Below, piece after piece: positions 8,416 through 17,641 of a DNA stretch of 64,000 nt (its first letter is position 1; each line of letters begins with the position of its first letter). Made by a program: the position numbers and the translations under genes. Origin of the DNA: Duganella guangzhouensis (GTDB lineage: Bacteria; Pseudomonadota; Gammaproteobacteria; Burkholderiales; Burkholderiaceae_D); NCBI RefSeq assembly GCF_009674535.1, contig NZ_WKJK01000002.1, positions 248,001 to 312,000 on the forward strand, read 5' to 3'. Below the pieces are notes generated by a model. It was not told the DNA's origin and did no database searches. It saw nothing but the letters and a program-made list of their open reading frames with translations.

Positions 8416-10986
8416 TCAAGCTTCCTTGATACGCTTGGCGATGTGCGCCAGCGCGTCCTCTACCTGGTCGATCAGGATCAGGCACAAGTCGCCGTCCTGC
8501 AGGCGCGCCAGCGCCGTATCGATGGCTTTGAACTCGCCATAGATTTCCTCGACGTGGCTGGTGCGCGGCGCGCCGTTCAAGCCGGAGCGCAGCAGCGCCA
8601 CCACTTCGCCGTCGACGCGGCCACGCTGGCAAGCGTCTTCGTACAGCAGCACGTCGTCAAACGCGCGGCCGAGGATTTCGGTTTGCTGCGTGATGTCCTG
8701 GTCGCGGCGATCGCCGGCGCCCGAGATCACCACCACGCGGCGCTTGGCCGGCATGGTCTCCACCGCCTTCACCAGCGCCAGGATGGCGTCCGGATTGTGG
8801 CCGTAGTCGGCGATCAGCGTCGCGCCCTTGTAATCGAACACGTTGAAGCGGCCCGGCGCATTGTCGGAATCGTTGGCGAAAGTTTTCAGGCCGAGACGGA
8901 TCGCGTCCCAGCTGATGCCCACGCCCCACGCCGCCGCCACCGACGCCATCACGTTCTCCACCTGGAAGCCGATGGTGCCGTTGCGGGTGATCGGCACCGC
9001 CGACAGTGGAATGGTGTGCTGCACACGGCCTTCGGCCGCCACGATGTGGCCATCTTCGACGAACACGGTGCGCGCGCCTTGCGCCAGGTGAGTGGCGATC
9101 ACCGGATGCGTGCGGTCGGCGCCAAAGAAGATCACCTTGCCGCGACAATTGGCGGCCATGCCGGCGACGATAGGATCGACACCGTTCAGCACCGCGAAGC
9201 CCTGCTCCGACACGTTCTGCACGATCACGCGCTTCAGTACCGCCAGATCTTCCACCGTGGTGATGTAGTTCAGGCCCAGGTGGTCGCCCATGCCGATGTT
9301 GGTCACCACGGCGACCTGGCAGCGGTCGAAGGCCAGGCCTTCGCGCAGGATGCCGCCACGAGCGGTTTCAAACACCGCCGCGTCCACGTCCGGATGCAGC
9401 AGCACGTTGCGCGCGCTGCGCGGGCCGGAGCAGTCGCCGCTGTCGGTCTGACGGCCTTCGATGTAGACGCCGTCGGTATTGGTCATGCCGGTGCGCAGGC
9501 CGCTGGCGGTCAGCAGGTGCGCGATCAGGCGCACGGTGGTGGTCTTGCCGTTGGTGCCGGTCACCGCCACCACCGGGATACGGCCATTCTCACCGGCCGG
9601 GAACATGGTGTTGACGATGGCCTCGCCCACCGCGCGGCCTTTGCCGAACGATGGCGCGATGTGCATGCGCAGGCCGGGCGCGGCGTTCACTTCCACCACG
9701 CCGCCGCGTTGATTTTCAATCGGTTCCAGCAGGTTGTCGCACACCACGTCGACGCCGCACAGATCGAGGCCGATCATTTGCGCCGCTTCCACCGCGCGCG
9801 CCGCCACTTCCGGATGCACGTCGTCGGTGACGTCGGTGGCGGTGCCGCCGGTCGACAGGTTGGCGTTGTTGCGCAGGATGACGCGCTGGCCATCGCCAGG
9901 CACCGAATCGGCTTCCAGCCCTTGCAGCGCCAGTCGCGCCAGCGCGATGTCGTCGAAGCGGATCTTGGTCAGCGAGGTGGCGTGGCCGGAGCCACGGCGC
10001 GGATCTGCGTTGACGATGTTGACCAGCTCACGCACGGTGTGCACGCCGTCGCCGATCACCAGCGGCGGATCGCGGCGCGCCGCCGCCACCAGCTTGGTGC
10101 CAATCACCAGCAGACGATAGTCGTGGCCCGGCAGATAGCGCTCGACCATGACGTCGTCGCGGAATTCCTTGGCGGTGCGGAACGCGGCCTTCAGATGCTC
10201 TTCGGTCATGATGTTGACCGTGACACCCTTGCCCTGATTGCCGTCCTTCGGCTTGACCACCACCGGCAGGCCGATTTCCTGCGCGGCTTTCCACGCATCG
10301 TCCTCGTCCTCCACCGAGCGGCCGATAGGCACCGGCACGCCGGCCGCGTGCAGCAGCTTCTTGGTCAGTTCCTTGTCCTGGGCGATGGCTTCGCCGATGG
10401 CGCCGGTGCTGTCCATTTCGGCGGCCTGGATGCGGCGCTGCTTCGAGCCCCAGCCAAACATCACCATCGAGCCTTCGGTCAGGCGGCGATATGGAATGTC
10501 GCGCGCCACGGCGGCGCTGACGATGGCGCCGGTGCTCGGGCCAAGACGCACGTCTTCATCCAGATCGCGCAGTTCGTTCAGCGCGGCGGCCAGATCGAAC
10601 GGCGTGTCTTTCAGCGCGGCGTTGATCAGTTCCTCGGCCAGCGCCACGGCGCGGCGGCCCACCGCTTCTTCGGTGTACTCAACCACGGTCTGGTAGATGC
10701 CGTTTTCCAGCGTGGCGTTGGTGCGGCTGAAGGTGACCGGGCAGCCGGCCTGCGCCTGCAGGCTCAGGGCCGCCACTTCCAGCACGCGGGCCAGTGCCAC
10801 CGCGTCCGAGTTACCGGTGGGGTGCAAGGCGCCGATGGCGGGGAAGCGCGCGTGCAGGCGCTGCTCGAAACCGGCCAGCGTGGCGATCGATTGTTCTTCC
10901 GGCGGGCACGAGACGATGGCTTCCACCGCGGTGTGATGGCTCCACAGATTCGGGCCGCGAAGGGCGCGGGTGCGTATAACTTCCAT
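8416..10986 (-). CDS. cphA: Cyanophycin synthetase CphA
   Basis: The 856-residue enzyme builds cyanophycin, a nitrogen store of poly-aspartate with arginine side chains. Domains in order: an N-terminal domain (1-160), an ATP-grasp domain (about 215-470, with VVVKPKDGNQGKGV and VDVVCDN), and a Mur-ligase-like domain with an intact P-loop GTNGKTTT at about 478-485 and a C-terminal Mur domain. Length is close to that of proven CphA enzymes (about 870). ATG 10986 has AAGAAG just upstream. It follows the cphA' gene by 29 bp and is cotranscribed with it. All catalytic landmarks needed for both Asp and Arg addition are visible. Confidence 0.93.
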   Translation of the reverse strand: MEVIRTRALRGPNLWSHHTAVEAIVSCPPEEQSIATLAGFEQRLHARFPAIGALHPTGNSDAVALARVLEVAALSLQAQAGCPVTFSRTNATLENGIYQTVVEYTEEAVGRRAVALAEELINAALKDTPFDLAAALNELRDLDEDVRLGPSTGAIVSAAVARDIPYRRLTEGSMVMFGWGSKQRRIQAAEMDSTGAIGEAIAQDKELTKKLLHAAGVPVPIGRSVEDEDDAWKAAQEIGLPVVVKPKDGNQGKGVTVNIMTEEHLKAAFRTAKEFRDDVMVERYLPGHDYRLLVIGTKLVAAARRDPPLVIGDGVHTVRELVNIVNADPRRGSGHATSLTKIRFDDIALARLALQGLEADSVPGDGQRVILRNNANLSTGGTATDVTDDVHPEVAARAVEAAQMIGLDLCGVDVVCDNLLEPIENQRGGVVEVNAAPGLRMHIAPSFGKGRAVGEAIVNTMFPAGENGRIPVVAVTGTNGKTTTVRLIAHLLTASGLRTGMTNTDGVYIEGRQTDSGDCSGPRSARNVLLHPDVDAAVFETARGGILREGLAFDRCQVAVVTNIGMGDHLGLNYITTVEDLAVLKRVIVQNVSEQGFAVLNGVDPIVAGMAANCRGKVIFFGADRTHPVIATHLAQGARTVFVEDGHIVAAEGRVQHTIPLSAVPITRNGTIGFQVENVMASVAAAWGVGISWDAIRLGLKTFANDSDNAPGRFNVFDYKGATLIADYGHNPDAILALVKAVETMPAKRRVVVISGAGDRRDQDITQQTEILGRAFDDVLLYEDACQRGRVDGEVVALLRSGLNGAPRTSHVEEIYGEFKAIDTALARLQDGDLCLILIDQVEDALAHIAKRIKEA

Positions 10987-11015
10987 GATTCTTCTTATAC
11001 TTTCAGTGATGTGTA

Positions 11016-13178
11016 TCAGTGATGACTGCGCTGCGGCGACGCTTCAAAGGTGCGCAAGCCGGCGCCGATCAGGTCCGGCGTCAGGCCCAGCGCCCAGCCG
11101 GCGGCAATCGCGGCCAGCACCGCTTCCGGCGGCACCAGTGGCGACAGCGGCAGGCTGCATACCTCGCTGTCGCCTTCGGCCAGCACGATGCGGTCGGTGC
11201 GCTGGAACACCACGCGCTTGCCGGCCTGGCGATGTGCCGCCACTGCCTCCAGTTGCTCGTCCACGCCGTAGAAAATCACTTCGCCGTCGCACAGGTCGGC
11301 CATGTCCACCACCTGCGGATCGGCGGCGTTCAACACCGCCACGCCGCTTGGCAGCACCACGTCGACCTGGGTGCGCAGCACGTTGTACAACTTGTTCTCG
11401 CTATTGATGTAGAACTCGGCCAGCTCTTCGAAACCACTGACGTCGGTGACCACACCGACCGCGCATTTGTCGTAGGCCAGGCCGTCGCGCAGGATCATGC
11501 CGGCGCTGGATTCGAACACCGCCGCTTCCACGCTCTTGTTCAGCAGCAGACGCTCGCCGGTTTCCCAGTCGCCCAGGCCATCGCGCGGCAGCTCGCGGCC
11601 ATTGACGAACAGGCCGTCGGCGCAGCTCACGCCCGTCTTCTTGCCGCTGATTTGCAGCAGCCAGGCGATCAGGCGCGACGCCATGGTGGTGCCGTGACGG
11701 CCGGTGACGCCGACCACTGGCATGCGACCGGAGGCATCGCCAAACAGGTGTTCGACAATCGCTTCACCGACGTTGCGCGGTTCACCCACGGCCGGCTTCA
11801 GGTGCGCCAGCAAACCAGGGCTGGCGTTGACTTCGATGATGGCGCCGCCGGTTTCTTCCAGCGGACGGGTGATGTCCGAGGTCACCAGGTCGATGCCGGC
11901 GATGTCCAGGCCGACCACGCGCGCCGCCAGCGTCGCCATCGCGGCCACTTGCGGGTGCACTTTGTCGGTGACGTCCACCGCTACGTTGCCGTTCGGCTGG
12001 ATCAGCACTTTGACGCCGTCTTCCGGCACCGAGTCGTGGGTCAGGCCCTGGCGCTGCAATTCCAGCACGATCTCGCCCGATTCACGCGGCGTGACGCGGC
12101 CCAGCGGGAATTCTTCCGTGTCGCCACGGCGCGGATCGGTGTTGATCTGGCTATCGCACAGCTGCAGCACGGTGGATTTGCCGTCACCGGTCACCCACAG
12201 CGATTCGCCGGCGGCGGCGGCCACCACTTTGCGGCCCACCACCAGCAGGCGGTGCTCGTCGCCGACGATGAAGCGTTCGACGATCACGCTGCTGCTGTCG
12301 CCTTCCTGCGCCGCCAGCGCATAGGCGGCGGCGATGTCGGCTTCGTTGCTCAGGTTGAGCGAGACGCCACGGCCATGGTTGCCGTCATACGGTTTCAGTA
12401 CCACCGGCAGGCCGATGTCCTGCGCGGCTTCCCAGGCTTCGGCGGCGCTGGTGACCAACTGGCCTTCCGGCACCGGCACGCCGCACGACGAGATCAGCGT
12501 CTTGGTCAGATCCTTGTCGCTGGCGATGCCTTCGGCGATGGCCGAGGTGTGTTCGGTTTCGGCGGTCCAGATGCGGCGCTGCGCGGCGCCGTGGCCCAGC
12601 TGCACCAGATTGCCGTCGGTGAGGCGGATGTGCGGGATCTTGCGGACGCCGGCGGCATCCACGATATTGGCCGTGCTCGGGCCCAGGCACAGGCTTTCGA
12701 CCATGTCGGTCAGCTTGGCTACCGTGGCATCGAGATCATACGGCTGCTCATCGATCATGGCCATCAGCAGGTCGCGGCCGGCGGCCAGCGCGGCGCGGCC
12801 GACTTCTTCCTGGCGGGTGCGGAACGCCATTTTATACAGGCCGCTGTCCGGATGAATTTCGCGGGTCTTGCCGAAACCGGTTTTCATGCCGGCCAGGTTT
12901 TGCAGCTCCAGCACCACGTGTTCCAGAATGTGGCCGGCATAAGTGCCGTCGCGCAGACGTTCGAGGAAACCGCCGTGCTCGCCCACGCCGCAGCGGTGCA
13001 CGATCAGGCCCGGCAGGATCGTCGTCAGGCGCTCGTACAAACCGGGCAGCAAATTCGAGGGGAAGCTCTCCAGCTCGCCGATATCCAGCCACGCCTCGAT
13101 TACCGGGCGATAGGTCCAGATGTTGGGGCCGCGCAAATAGCTGACGCGGAGAACTTCAATGTCTTTCTTCTTGGTCAT
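11016..13178 (-). CDS. CphA' , cyanophycin synthetase-like paralogue with degenerate P-loop
   Basis: The 720-residue paralogue aligns with CphA through the N-terminal domain, the ATP-grasp domain (VVLKPYDGNHGRGV, IDLVTSD) and the first Mur-ligase segment, but ends about 140 residues earlier, so the C-terminal Mur domain is missing or reduced. At about 489-497 the P-loop reads GVTGRHGTTMA where CphA has GVTGTNGKTTT: the phosphate-binding Lys is absent. It probably keeps ATP-grasp activity but not Mur-ligase activity. Betaproteobacteria often carry such a cphA' before cphA, and it may serve as a partner or regulatory subunit; that role is inference. ATG 13178 opens the operon, divergent from the ABC transporter. 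Confidence 0.85.
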   Translation of the reverse strand: MTKKKDIEVLRVSYLRGPNIWTYRPVIEAWLDIGELESFPSNLLPGLYERLTTILPGLIVHRCGVGEHGGFLERLRDGTYAGHILEHVVLELQNLAGMKTGFGKTREIHPDSGLYKMAFRTRQEEVGRAALAAGRDLLMAMIDEQPYDLDATVAKLTDMVESLCLGPSTANIVDAAGVRKIPHIRLTDGNLVQLGHGAAQRRIWTAETEHTSAIAEGIASDKDLTKTLISSCGVPVPEGQLVTSAAEAWEAAQDIGLPVVLKPYDGNHGRGVSLNLSNEADIAAAYALAAQEGDSSSVIVERFIVGDEHRLLVVGRKVVAAAAGESLWVTGDGKSTVLQLCDSQINTDPRRGDTEEFPLGRVTPRESGEIVLELQRQGLTHDSVPEDGVKVLIQPNGNVAVDVTDKVHPQVAAMATLAARVVGLDIAGIDLVTSDITRPLEETGGAIIEVNASPGLLAHLKPAVGEPRNVGEAIVEHLFGDASGRMPVVGVTGRHGTTMASRLIAWLLQISGKKTGVSCADGLFVNGRELPRDGLGDWETGERLLLNKSVEAAVFESSAGMILRDGLAYDKCAVGVVTDVSGFEELAEFYINSENKLYNVLRTQVDVVLPSGVAVLNAADPQVVDMADLCDGEVIFYGVDEQLEAVAAHRQAGKRVVFQRTDRIVLAEGDSEVCSLPLSPLVPPEAVLAAIAAGWALGLTPDLIGAGLRTFEASPQRSHH

Positions 13179-13314
13179 GTAATAAATCTTATTTCTTTGT
13201 TATCGGCTGGAGTACGCTCATTTCAGCCCGCGCCGTATTGTAAACCCTGTACCCTTGCCCTGCTGCTGTGCGGTATACTTGCCGCTACAGCAAAACATCC
13301 GGTTTTATTGTTCT

Positions 13315-13339
13315 CTGTCAAATGTTTAATGATTGACAG
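13315..13339. promoter_or_regulatory. Inverted repeat in the cphA'/ABC transporter divergent region
   Basis: CTGTCAA (13315-13321) and TTGACAG (13333-13339) form a perfect 7-bp inverted repeat with an 11-bp spacer, 57 bp before the transporter start. It may be an operator shared by the two divergent units; the TTGACA inside the right arm could alternatively be a -35 box. The rest of the 217-bp gap shows no other clear signal. Confidence 0.3.
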
Positions 13340-13395
13340 AATACCGTAAATAAGCCGTTACATCAGCCCTTTTCCCCTCCGGAGTACGCCATACG

Positions 13396-15660
13396 ATGAC
13401 GACCGAACAACTTTCCACTGTATCCAGCCCAGGCGATCTACCCGAACGCTGGCGTTCCGAGATACAGGCACAACTTTCCCAAGGGGAAAACGTCGTAAGT
13501 GCCCTGGAGGTTGACTTGGATCAGCAACTTCGTTTCGCCAAGGGCATGGTGGTGGTCACCCAGGGCCGCGTTCTGGCGCGCGCGCCGGGTGCCGCCGGCT
13601 GGGAATCCTGGCCATTTACGCCGGATTTGACGCTGAAACACCACGATCACGCCGGCGTCGGCCATCTGGAACTGATCAACGCGCAGGGCCGCCTGGCCGC
13701 CTGGCGCTTCACGCTGGGCCAGAATCTGACGGCAATCCGCCTGATCGAACAATTCGACGCCCACCTCGACAGCCACGCCACCGGCCAGCCGGTGGTACAG
13801 GAAGAAAAAAATATCTGTCCTAGCTGCAAGGCGCCGCTGGAGCCGGATCAGGAAGAATGCCCGGTCTGTACCAAGGTGGTGTACACGCCGCCGTCGACCT
13901 GGACCCTGTTCCGCCTGTGGCGCTTCGCCAAACCGTATAAATTCCAGCTGGGGCTGGGCTTTGCGCTGATGCTGCTGTCCACCGGCGCCCACATGATTCC
14001 GCCCTATCTGACCATCCCGCTGATGGACAATGTGCTGATTCCTTATCAGAACGGCAAGGACGTCGATCCGTCGCTGGTGGTGCTGTACATGTCCGGCCTG
14101 GTGGGTGCGGCGGTGATGGCCTGGATTTTCGGCTGGGGCAAGACTTATGTGCTGGCGCTGGCGTCGGAGCGCATCGGCGCCGACCTGCGCACCACCACCT
14201 ATGAGCATTTGCTGCGACTGTCGCTGGAATACTTCGGCGGCAAGCGTACCGGCGACCTGATGTCGCGTATCGGCTCCGAGAGCGACCGTATCTGCGTGTT
14301 CCTGTCGCTGCACCTGCTGGACTTCCTGTCCGACTGCCTGATGATCATCATGACCGGCGTGATTCTGTTCTCGATCGATCCGTGGCTGGCCATCTTCACG
14401 CTGCTGCCGCTGCCGTTCATCGCCTGGATGATCCACCTGGTGCGCGACCGCCTGCGCACCGGCTTCGAAAAGATCGACCGGGTGTGGGGCGAAGTGACCA
14501 ACGTGCTGGCCGATACCATTCCTGGCATCCGCGTGGTGAAGGCGTTTGCGCAGGAGGCGCGTGAAGCCAGCCGCTTCCGCGTCGCCAACAAGCATAATCT
14601 GGCGGTCAACGATAAGCTGAACAAGGTGTGGTCGCTGTTCTCGCCTACCGTGTCGTTCCTGACCGAGCTGGGATTGCTGGTGATCTGGGTGTTCGGTATC
14701 TATCAGGTCTCCAAAGGCCATATCACGGTGGGTATTCTGTCGTCGTTCATTGCGTATTCGAGCCGCTTCTACGGCCGCCTGGATTCGATGAGCCGCATCG
14801 TGTCGGTGACGCAGAAATCGGCGTCGGCCGCCAAGCGTATCTTTGACATTCTGGATCACGTGTCGTCGGTGCCGGAGCCGGTCAAGCCGGTCAAGCTGGA
14901 TAAAATCGAGGGCAATATCACGTTGCGCGAAGTCGGCTTCCGTTACGGGAACCGCGCCGTCAACCGTGGCATCGACCTTGAGATCAAGGCGGGCCAGATG
15001 GTCGGTCTGGTCGGCCATTCGGGTTCCGGCAAATCGACGCTGGTCAATCTGATCTGCCGCTTCTACGACGTGGCTGAAGGCGCGATCATGCTGGACGGCG
15101 TCGACATCCGCTCGTTTGCGGTGTCGGACTATCGCCGCAACATCGGCCTGGTGCTGCAGGAGCCGTTCCTGTTCTTCGGCACCATCGCCGAGAATCTGGC
15201 TTACGGCAAGCCTGATGCGACGCGCGAAGAGATCATCGCCGCCGCGCGCGCCGCGCACGCGCACGAATTCATTCTGCGTCTGCCGCAGGGTTACGACTCG
15301 ATGGTAGGCGAGCGTGGCCAGGGACTGTCCGGCGGCGAGCGTCAGCGCATCTCGATCGCGCGCGCGCTGCTGATCGATCCGAAGATCCTGATCCTGGACG
15401 AAGCCACCGCCTCGGTGGACTCGGAGACCGAGAAGGAAATCCAAAAGGCGCTGGACAATCTGGTGCAAGGCCGTACCACCATCGCCATCGCGCACCGCCT
15501 GTCGACGCTGCAAAAGGCCGACCGGCTGGTGGTGCTGGATCGCGGCGTGGTGGTGGAAGATGGCCATCATGATGAACTGATGGCGCAGCAAGGCGCTTAC
15601 TACCGCCTGTATCAGGCACAGGCCCGCAATGCGGAACTGAACGACGGCGGCAAGGAATAA
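13396..15660 (+). CDS. Cyanophycin metabolism-associated ABC transporter (exporter fold)
   Basis: The 754-residue half-transporter has an unusual N-terminus: a soluble beta-rich domain (about 1-125), then a zinc ribbon (CPSC at about 141-144, CPVC at about 155-158), then a six-helix type I exporter membrane domain (about 165-460) and an ATPase domain with Walker A GHSGSGKST (about 540-548), signature LSGGERQ (about 644) and Walker B ILILDEATAS. It would work as a homodimer. It is divergent from cphA'/cphA, and its DUF1854 partner starts two bases after its stop. Transporters of this type recur beside cyanophycin genes; the cargo is not known from sequence. Confidence 0.88.
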   Translation: MTTEQLSTVSSPGDLPERWRSEIQAQLSQGENVVSALEVDLDQQLRFAKGMVVVTQGRVLARAPGAAGWESWPFTPDLTLKHHDHAGVGHLELINAQGRLAAWRFTLGQNLTAIRLIEQFDAHLDSHATGQPVVQEEKNICPSCKAPLEPDQEECPVCTKVVYTPPSTWTLFRLWRFAKPYKFQLGLGFALMLLSTGAHMIPPYLTIPLMDNVLIPYQNGKDVDPSLVVLYMSGLVGAAVMAWIFGWGKTYVLALASERIGADLRTTTYEHLLRLSLEYFGGKRTGDLMSRIGSESDRICVFLSLHLLDFLSDCLMIIMTGVILFSIDPWLAIFTLLPLPFIAWMIHLVRDRLRTGFEKIDRVWGEVTNVLADTIPGIRVVKAFAQEAREASRFRVANKHNLAVNDKLNKVWSLFSPTVSFLTELGLLVIWVFGIYQVSKGHITVGILSSFIAYSSRFYGRLDSMSRIVSVTQKSASAAKRIFDILDHVSSVPEPVKPVKLDKIEGNITLREVGFRYGNRAVNRGIDLEIKAGQMVGLVGHSGSGKSTLVNLICRFYDVAEGAIMLDGVDIRSFAVSDYRRNIGLVLQEPFLFFGTIAENLAYGKPDATREEIIAAARAAHAHEFILRLPQGYDSMVGERGQGLSGGERQRISIARALLIDPKILILDEATASVDSETEKEIQKALDNLVQGRTTIAIAHRLSTLQKADRLVVLDRGVVVEDGHHDELMAQQGAYYRLYQAQARNAELNDGGKE

Positions 15661-15662
15661 CG

Positions 15663-16130
15663 ATGACGACTCAATTTGAACTGACCCGCAATCCCTTCGG
15701 CCACCTGGTGCTGACCACCAGCGAGGGCGTGGTGCACGCAGGCGTGTCGGCGGTGCGCGCGTTTCCGGTGCAGGCGCCGGAGGATGGCATCTCGCTGCTC
15801 AACAGCGATGGCAAGGAGGTGGCGTGGATCGACCGTATCAGCGATCTGCCGGCGGCCATTGGCGCGCTGGTGCAGGAGGAGCTGAGCGGGCGTGAATTCA
15901 TGCCGGAGATTGCGCGCATCAATAGCGTGACCAGCTACGCCACGCCGTGCACCTGGTCGGTGGCCACCGATCGCGGCGACACCGAATTCGTGCTGCGCGG
16001 CGAAGAAGACATCCGCCGGCTGACGGTGGACACGTTGCTGATCTCGGACATCCACGGCATCCACTACCTGGTCCGCGACATCCGCGAGCTGGACAAGCAC
16101 AGCAAGAAAATCATCGACCGCTTCCTGTAA
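15663..16130 (+). CDS. Cyanophycin metabolism-associated DUF1854 protein
   Basis: The 155-residue DUF1854 protein is soluble, with no signal peptide or cysteines in a metal motif. It starts two bases after the ABC transporter stop, so the two are translated together. Landmarks include LTRNPFGHLVLTTSEG near the N-terminus, VRAFPVQAPEDGISLL, and a C-terminal DIHGIHYLVRDIRELD. The family is restricted to genomes with this transporter and cyanophycin synthetase pair. A role as a cytosolic partner of the transporter is inferred from the tight coupling; no activity is established here. Confidence 0.85.
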   Translation: MTTQFELTRNPFGHLVLTTSEGVVHAGVSAVRAFPVQAPEDGISLLNSDGKEVAWIDRISDLPAAIGALVQEELSGREFMPEIARINSVTSYATPCTWSVATDRGDTEFVLRGEEDIRRLTVDTLLISDIHGIHYLVRDIRELDKHSKKIIDRFL

Positions 16131-16226
16131 GCCCCGCCTCCCGCCATCGGCCACCACGCCGATGGCGCTGCCTTTCCGAACCGCACGGCGCGTTTCTACC
16201 GCCGTATTCAAACCGCCCTCACCTTC

Positions 16227-16586
16227 ATGAGCTTGCTGGCTGGCAGCAGCGCAGTGGCGACGCTGGCGGCGCAACTACCAGTCCAGTCCGCATGGCTATT
16301 GGCGACGTTTGCCGTATTCGGCTGCATCAATCTCGCGCTTCGGCCCGCCGAGCGCATTGCCTCCAACGAAGCCGACGTGCGCAAGTACGGCGCGCTGATC
16401 GCCAAATTGAATACGCTGGATGCGCCAGCGCTGCAACAACTACTCGACGAAGCGCGCCTGTCCGACACCGCCGAAGTCGAACCGCTACGCGCGGTGGCCT
16501 ACAACGACGTGGTACAGGAAATCGATGAACCGGATGCCGCCATCCCCCTCAGCCCCATGCAAAAGCTGATCGGCGCGCTGGCTTGA
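16227..16586 (+). CDS. Hypothetical single-TM protein
   Basis: Unrecognised 119-residue protein. A hydrophobic segment spans about residues 9-35 (LAAQLPVQSAWLLATFAVFG region), followed by a soluble acidic helix-rich domain (LNTLDAPALQQLLDEARLS). ATG 16227 is the first usable start. The frame stays open upstream to 16131 and encodes a basic helix (RTARFYRRIQTALTF), the kind of N-terminus expected for such a protein, but contains no ATG, GTG or TTG. The true start may have been lost or is non-canonical. It ends one base before the convergent stop of the gene at 16588. Confidence 0.55.
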   Translation: MSLLAGSSAVATLAAQLPVQSAWLLATFAVFGCINLALRPAERIASNEADVRKYGALIAKLNTLDAPALQQLLDEARLSDTAEVEPLRAVAYNDVVQEIDEPDAAIPLSPMQKLIGALA

Positions 16587-16587
16587 T

Positions 16588-17586
16588 TTATAGCCGCGCG
16601 CGCAGCGCATCGATGAAGGCGTCGGGCTTGTCGAGGCTGAGGTAGATGTGGGTGATCGGCCGCATGCCACCATCGCGCAGACGGATCTCCACATTCAAAC
16701 TACCCATCTGACGGAAGCGCAAGATGCCGCGCCGGCGGCGAACATTGTCAGCGCAGCGAACCACCGATTCAATCACGTCATACGCGATCACCCGGTCGCG
16801 CGACAGCACGCCATTCCGTATCAACAGCGCATCACGATCCAGCGACACCGGCCGCCATTGGCTGGCACGATACTCCGCCACCAGATACAGCATGCCCCAC
16901 AAAGTCAGGATATCGGCCACCCAGCTCACCCACTGCTTGGCCGACATCAGATGCAGCATCAAATGCGACAGCGGCATCTCGAACAGCATCAGCATGATGA
17001 TCGCGAACTGGTTGGACACATTGCCGTGATTTTTGTCATAGCTGAAGTGCTGCTCGCCGCAAAACCGCAACCGCTCACCCTTGCGCATGAACAGACCGTA
17101 GTACCAGATGCGCATCTCGAACAAGGCAAACGGCGCAAAACCACCGCGACCAAAGCGACTGTGAATCGCAGTTTCCAGCGCCTCATCGACATTACCGCTC
17201 AAGCGCAGCAACGCCTTCACGCGACGCACGACCAACACCAGCAGATAAATCTCCAGCGCGCTCTCGGCCAGCACGATCGGCAGCCAAAGACTCTCGATGC
17301 CGCGCCACAGATGCTTGCTCTCTTCGGGAATCAGCAAACGCCCGGCCAGCAGACCGGCGGCAACCATGCCCGCCCACGCCGCAAGAAACTGCCGGAGCGA
17401 CGGCCGGAACATGAAGTAGTACAGCATGGGAACCGACACCAGCACATCGCCAAGCAACGGCCACTCAGCCATGTTGCGACCATACTCATTCGCGACGAAC
17501 GGAACACGGAAGTAAAAATAATGCGCCATCAAGATCAATGAAACGATCAACGCAAACCAGTACTTCCTGCTCATACCGCCACTCAT
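16588..17586 (-). CDS. Multi-pass membrane protein of unknown function
   Basis: Unrecognised 332-residue integral membrane protein. Hydrophobic segments occur at about 8-25, 47-63, 70-92, 103-125, 185-215 and 225-245, and the C-terminal 90 residues form a soluble beta-rich domain (RDRVIAYDVIESVVRC, GSLNVEIRLRDGG) resembling a bacterial PH-like domain. ATG 17586 has AGGAG five bases before it. A TTG at 17616 is also preceded by AGGAGG at good distance, so a ten-residue-longer form is possible. Flanking genes give no functional hint. Confidence 0.6.
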   Translation of the reverse strand: MSGGMSRKYWFALIVSLILMAHYFYFRVPFVANEYGRNMAEWPLLGDVLVSVPMLYYFMFRPSLRQFLAAWAGMVAAGLLAGRLLIPEESKHLWRGIESLWLPIVLAESALEIYLLVLVVRRVKALLRLSGNVDEALETAIHSRFGRGGFAPFALFEMRIWYYGLFMRKGERLRFCGEQHFSYDKNHGNVSNQFAIIMLMLFEMPLSHLMLHLMSAKQWVSWVADILTLWGMLYLVAEYRASQWRPVSLDRDALLIRNGVLSRDRVIAYDVIESVVRCADNVRRRRGILRFRQMGSLNVEIRLRDGGMRPITHIYLSLDKPDAFIDALRARL

Positions 17587-17641
17587 GACGACTCCTGGGA
17601 AGGGATAACCCGACAAGTATATCCCTCCTGCGCAAAGCCTG

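Noticed and set aside
8443..11022. Open frame of 859 codons on the plus strand opposite cphA
   Set aside because: It mirrors a high-GC gene on the other strand and its product is rich in His, Arg, Gln and Val without any domain; cphA has full family motifs and a ribosome site.
13438..15591. Open frame of 717 codons on the minus strand opposite the ABC transporter
   Set aside because: Same low-complexity His/Gln/Arg composition expected from antisense of a GC-rich gene; the plus-strand transporter has Walker A, signature and Walker B motifs.
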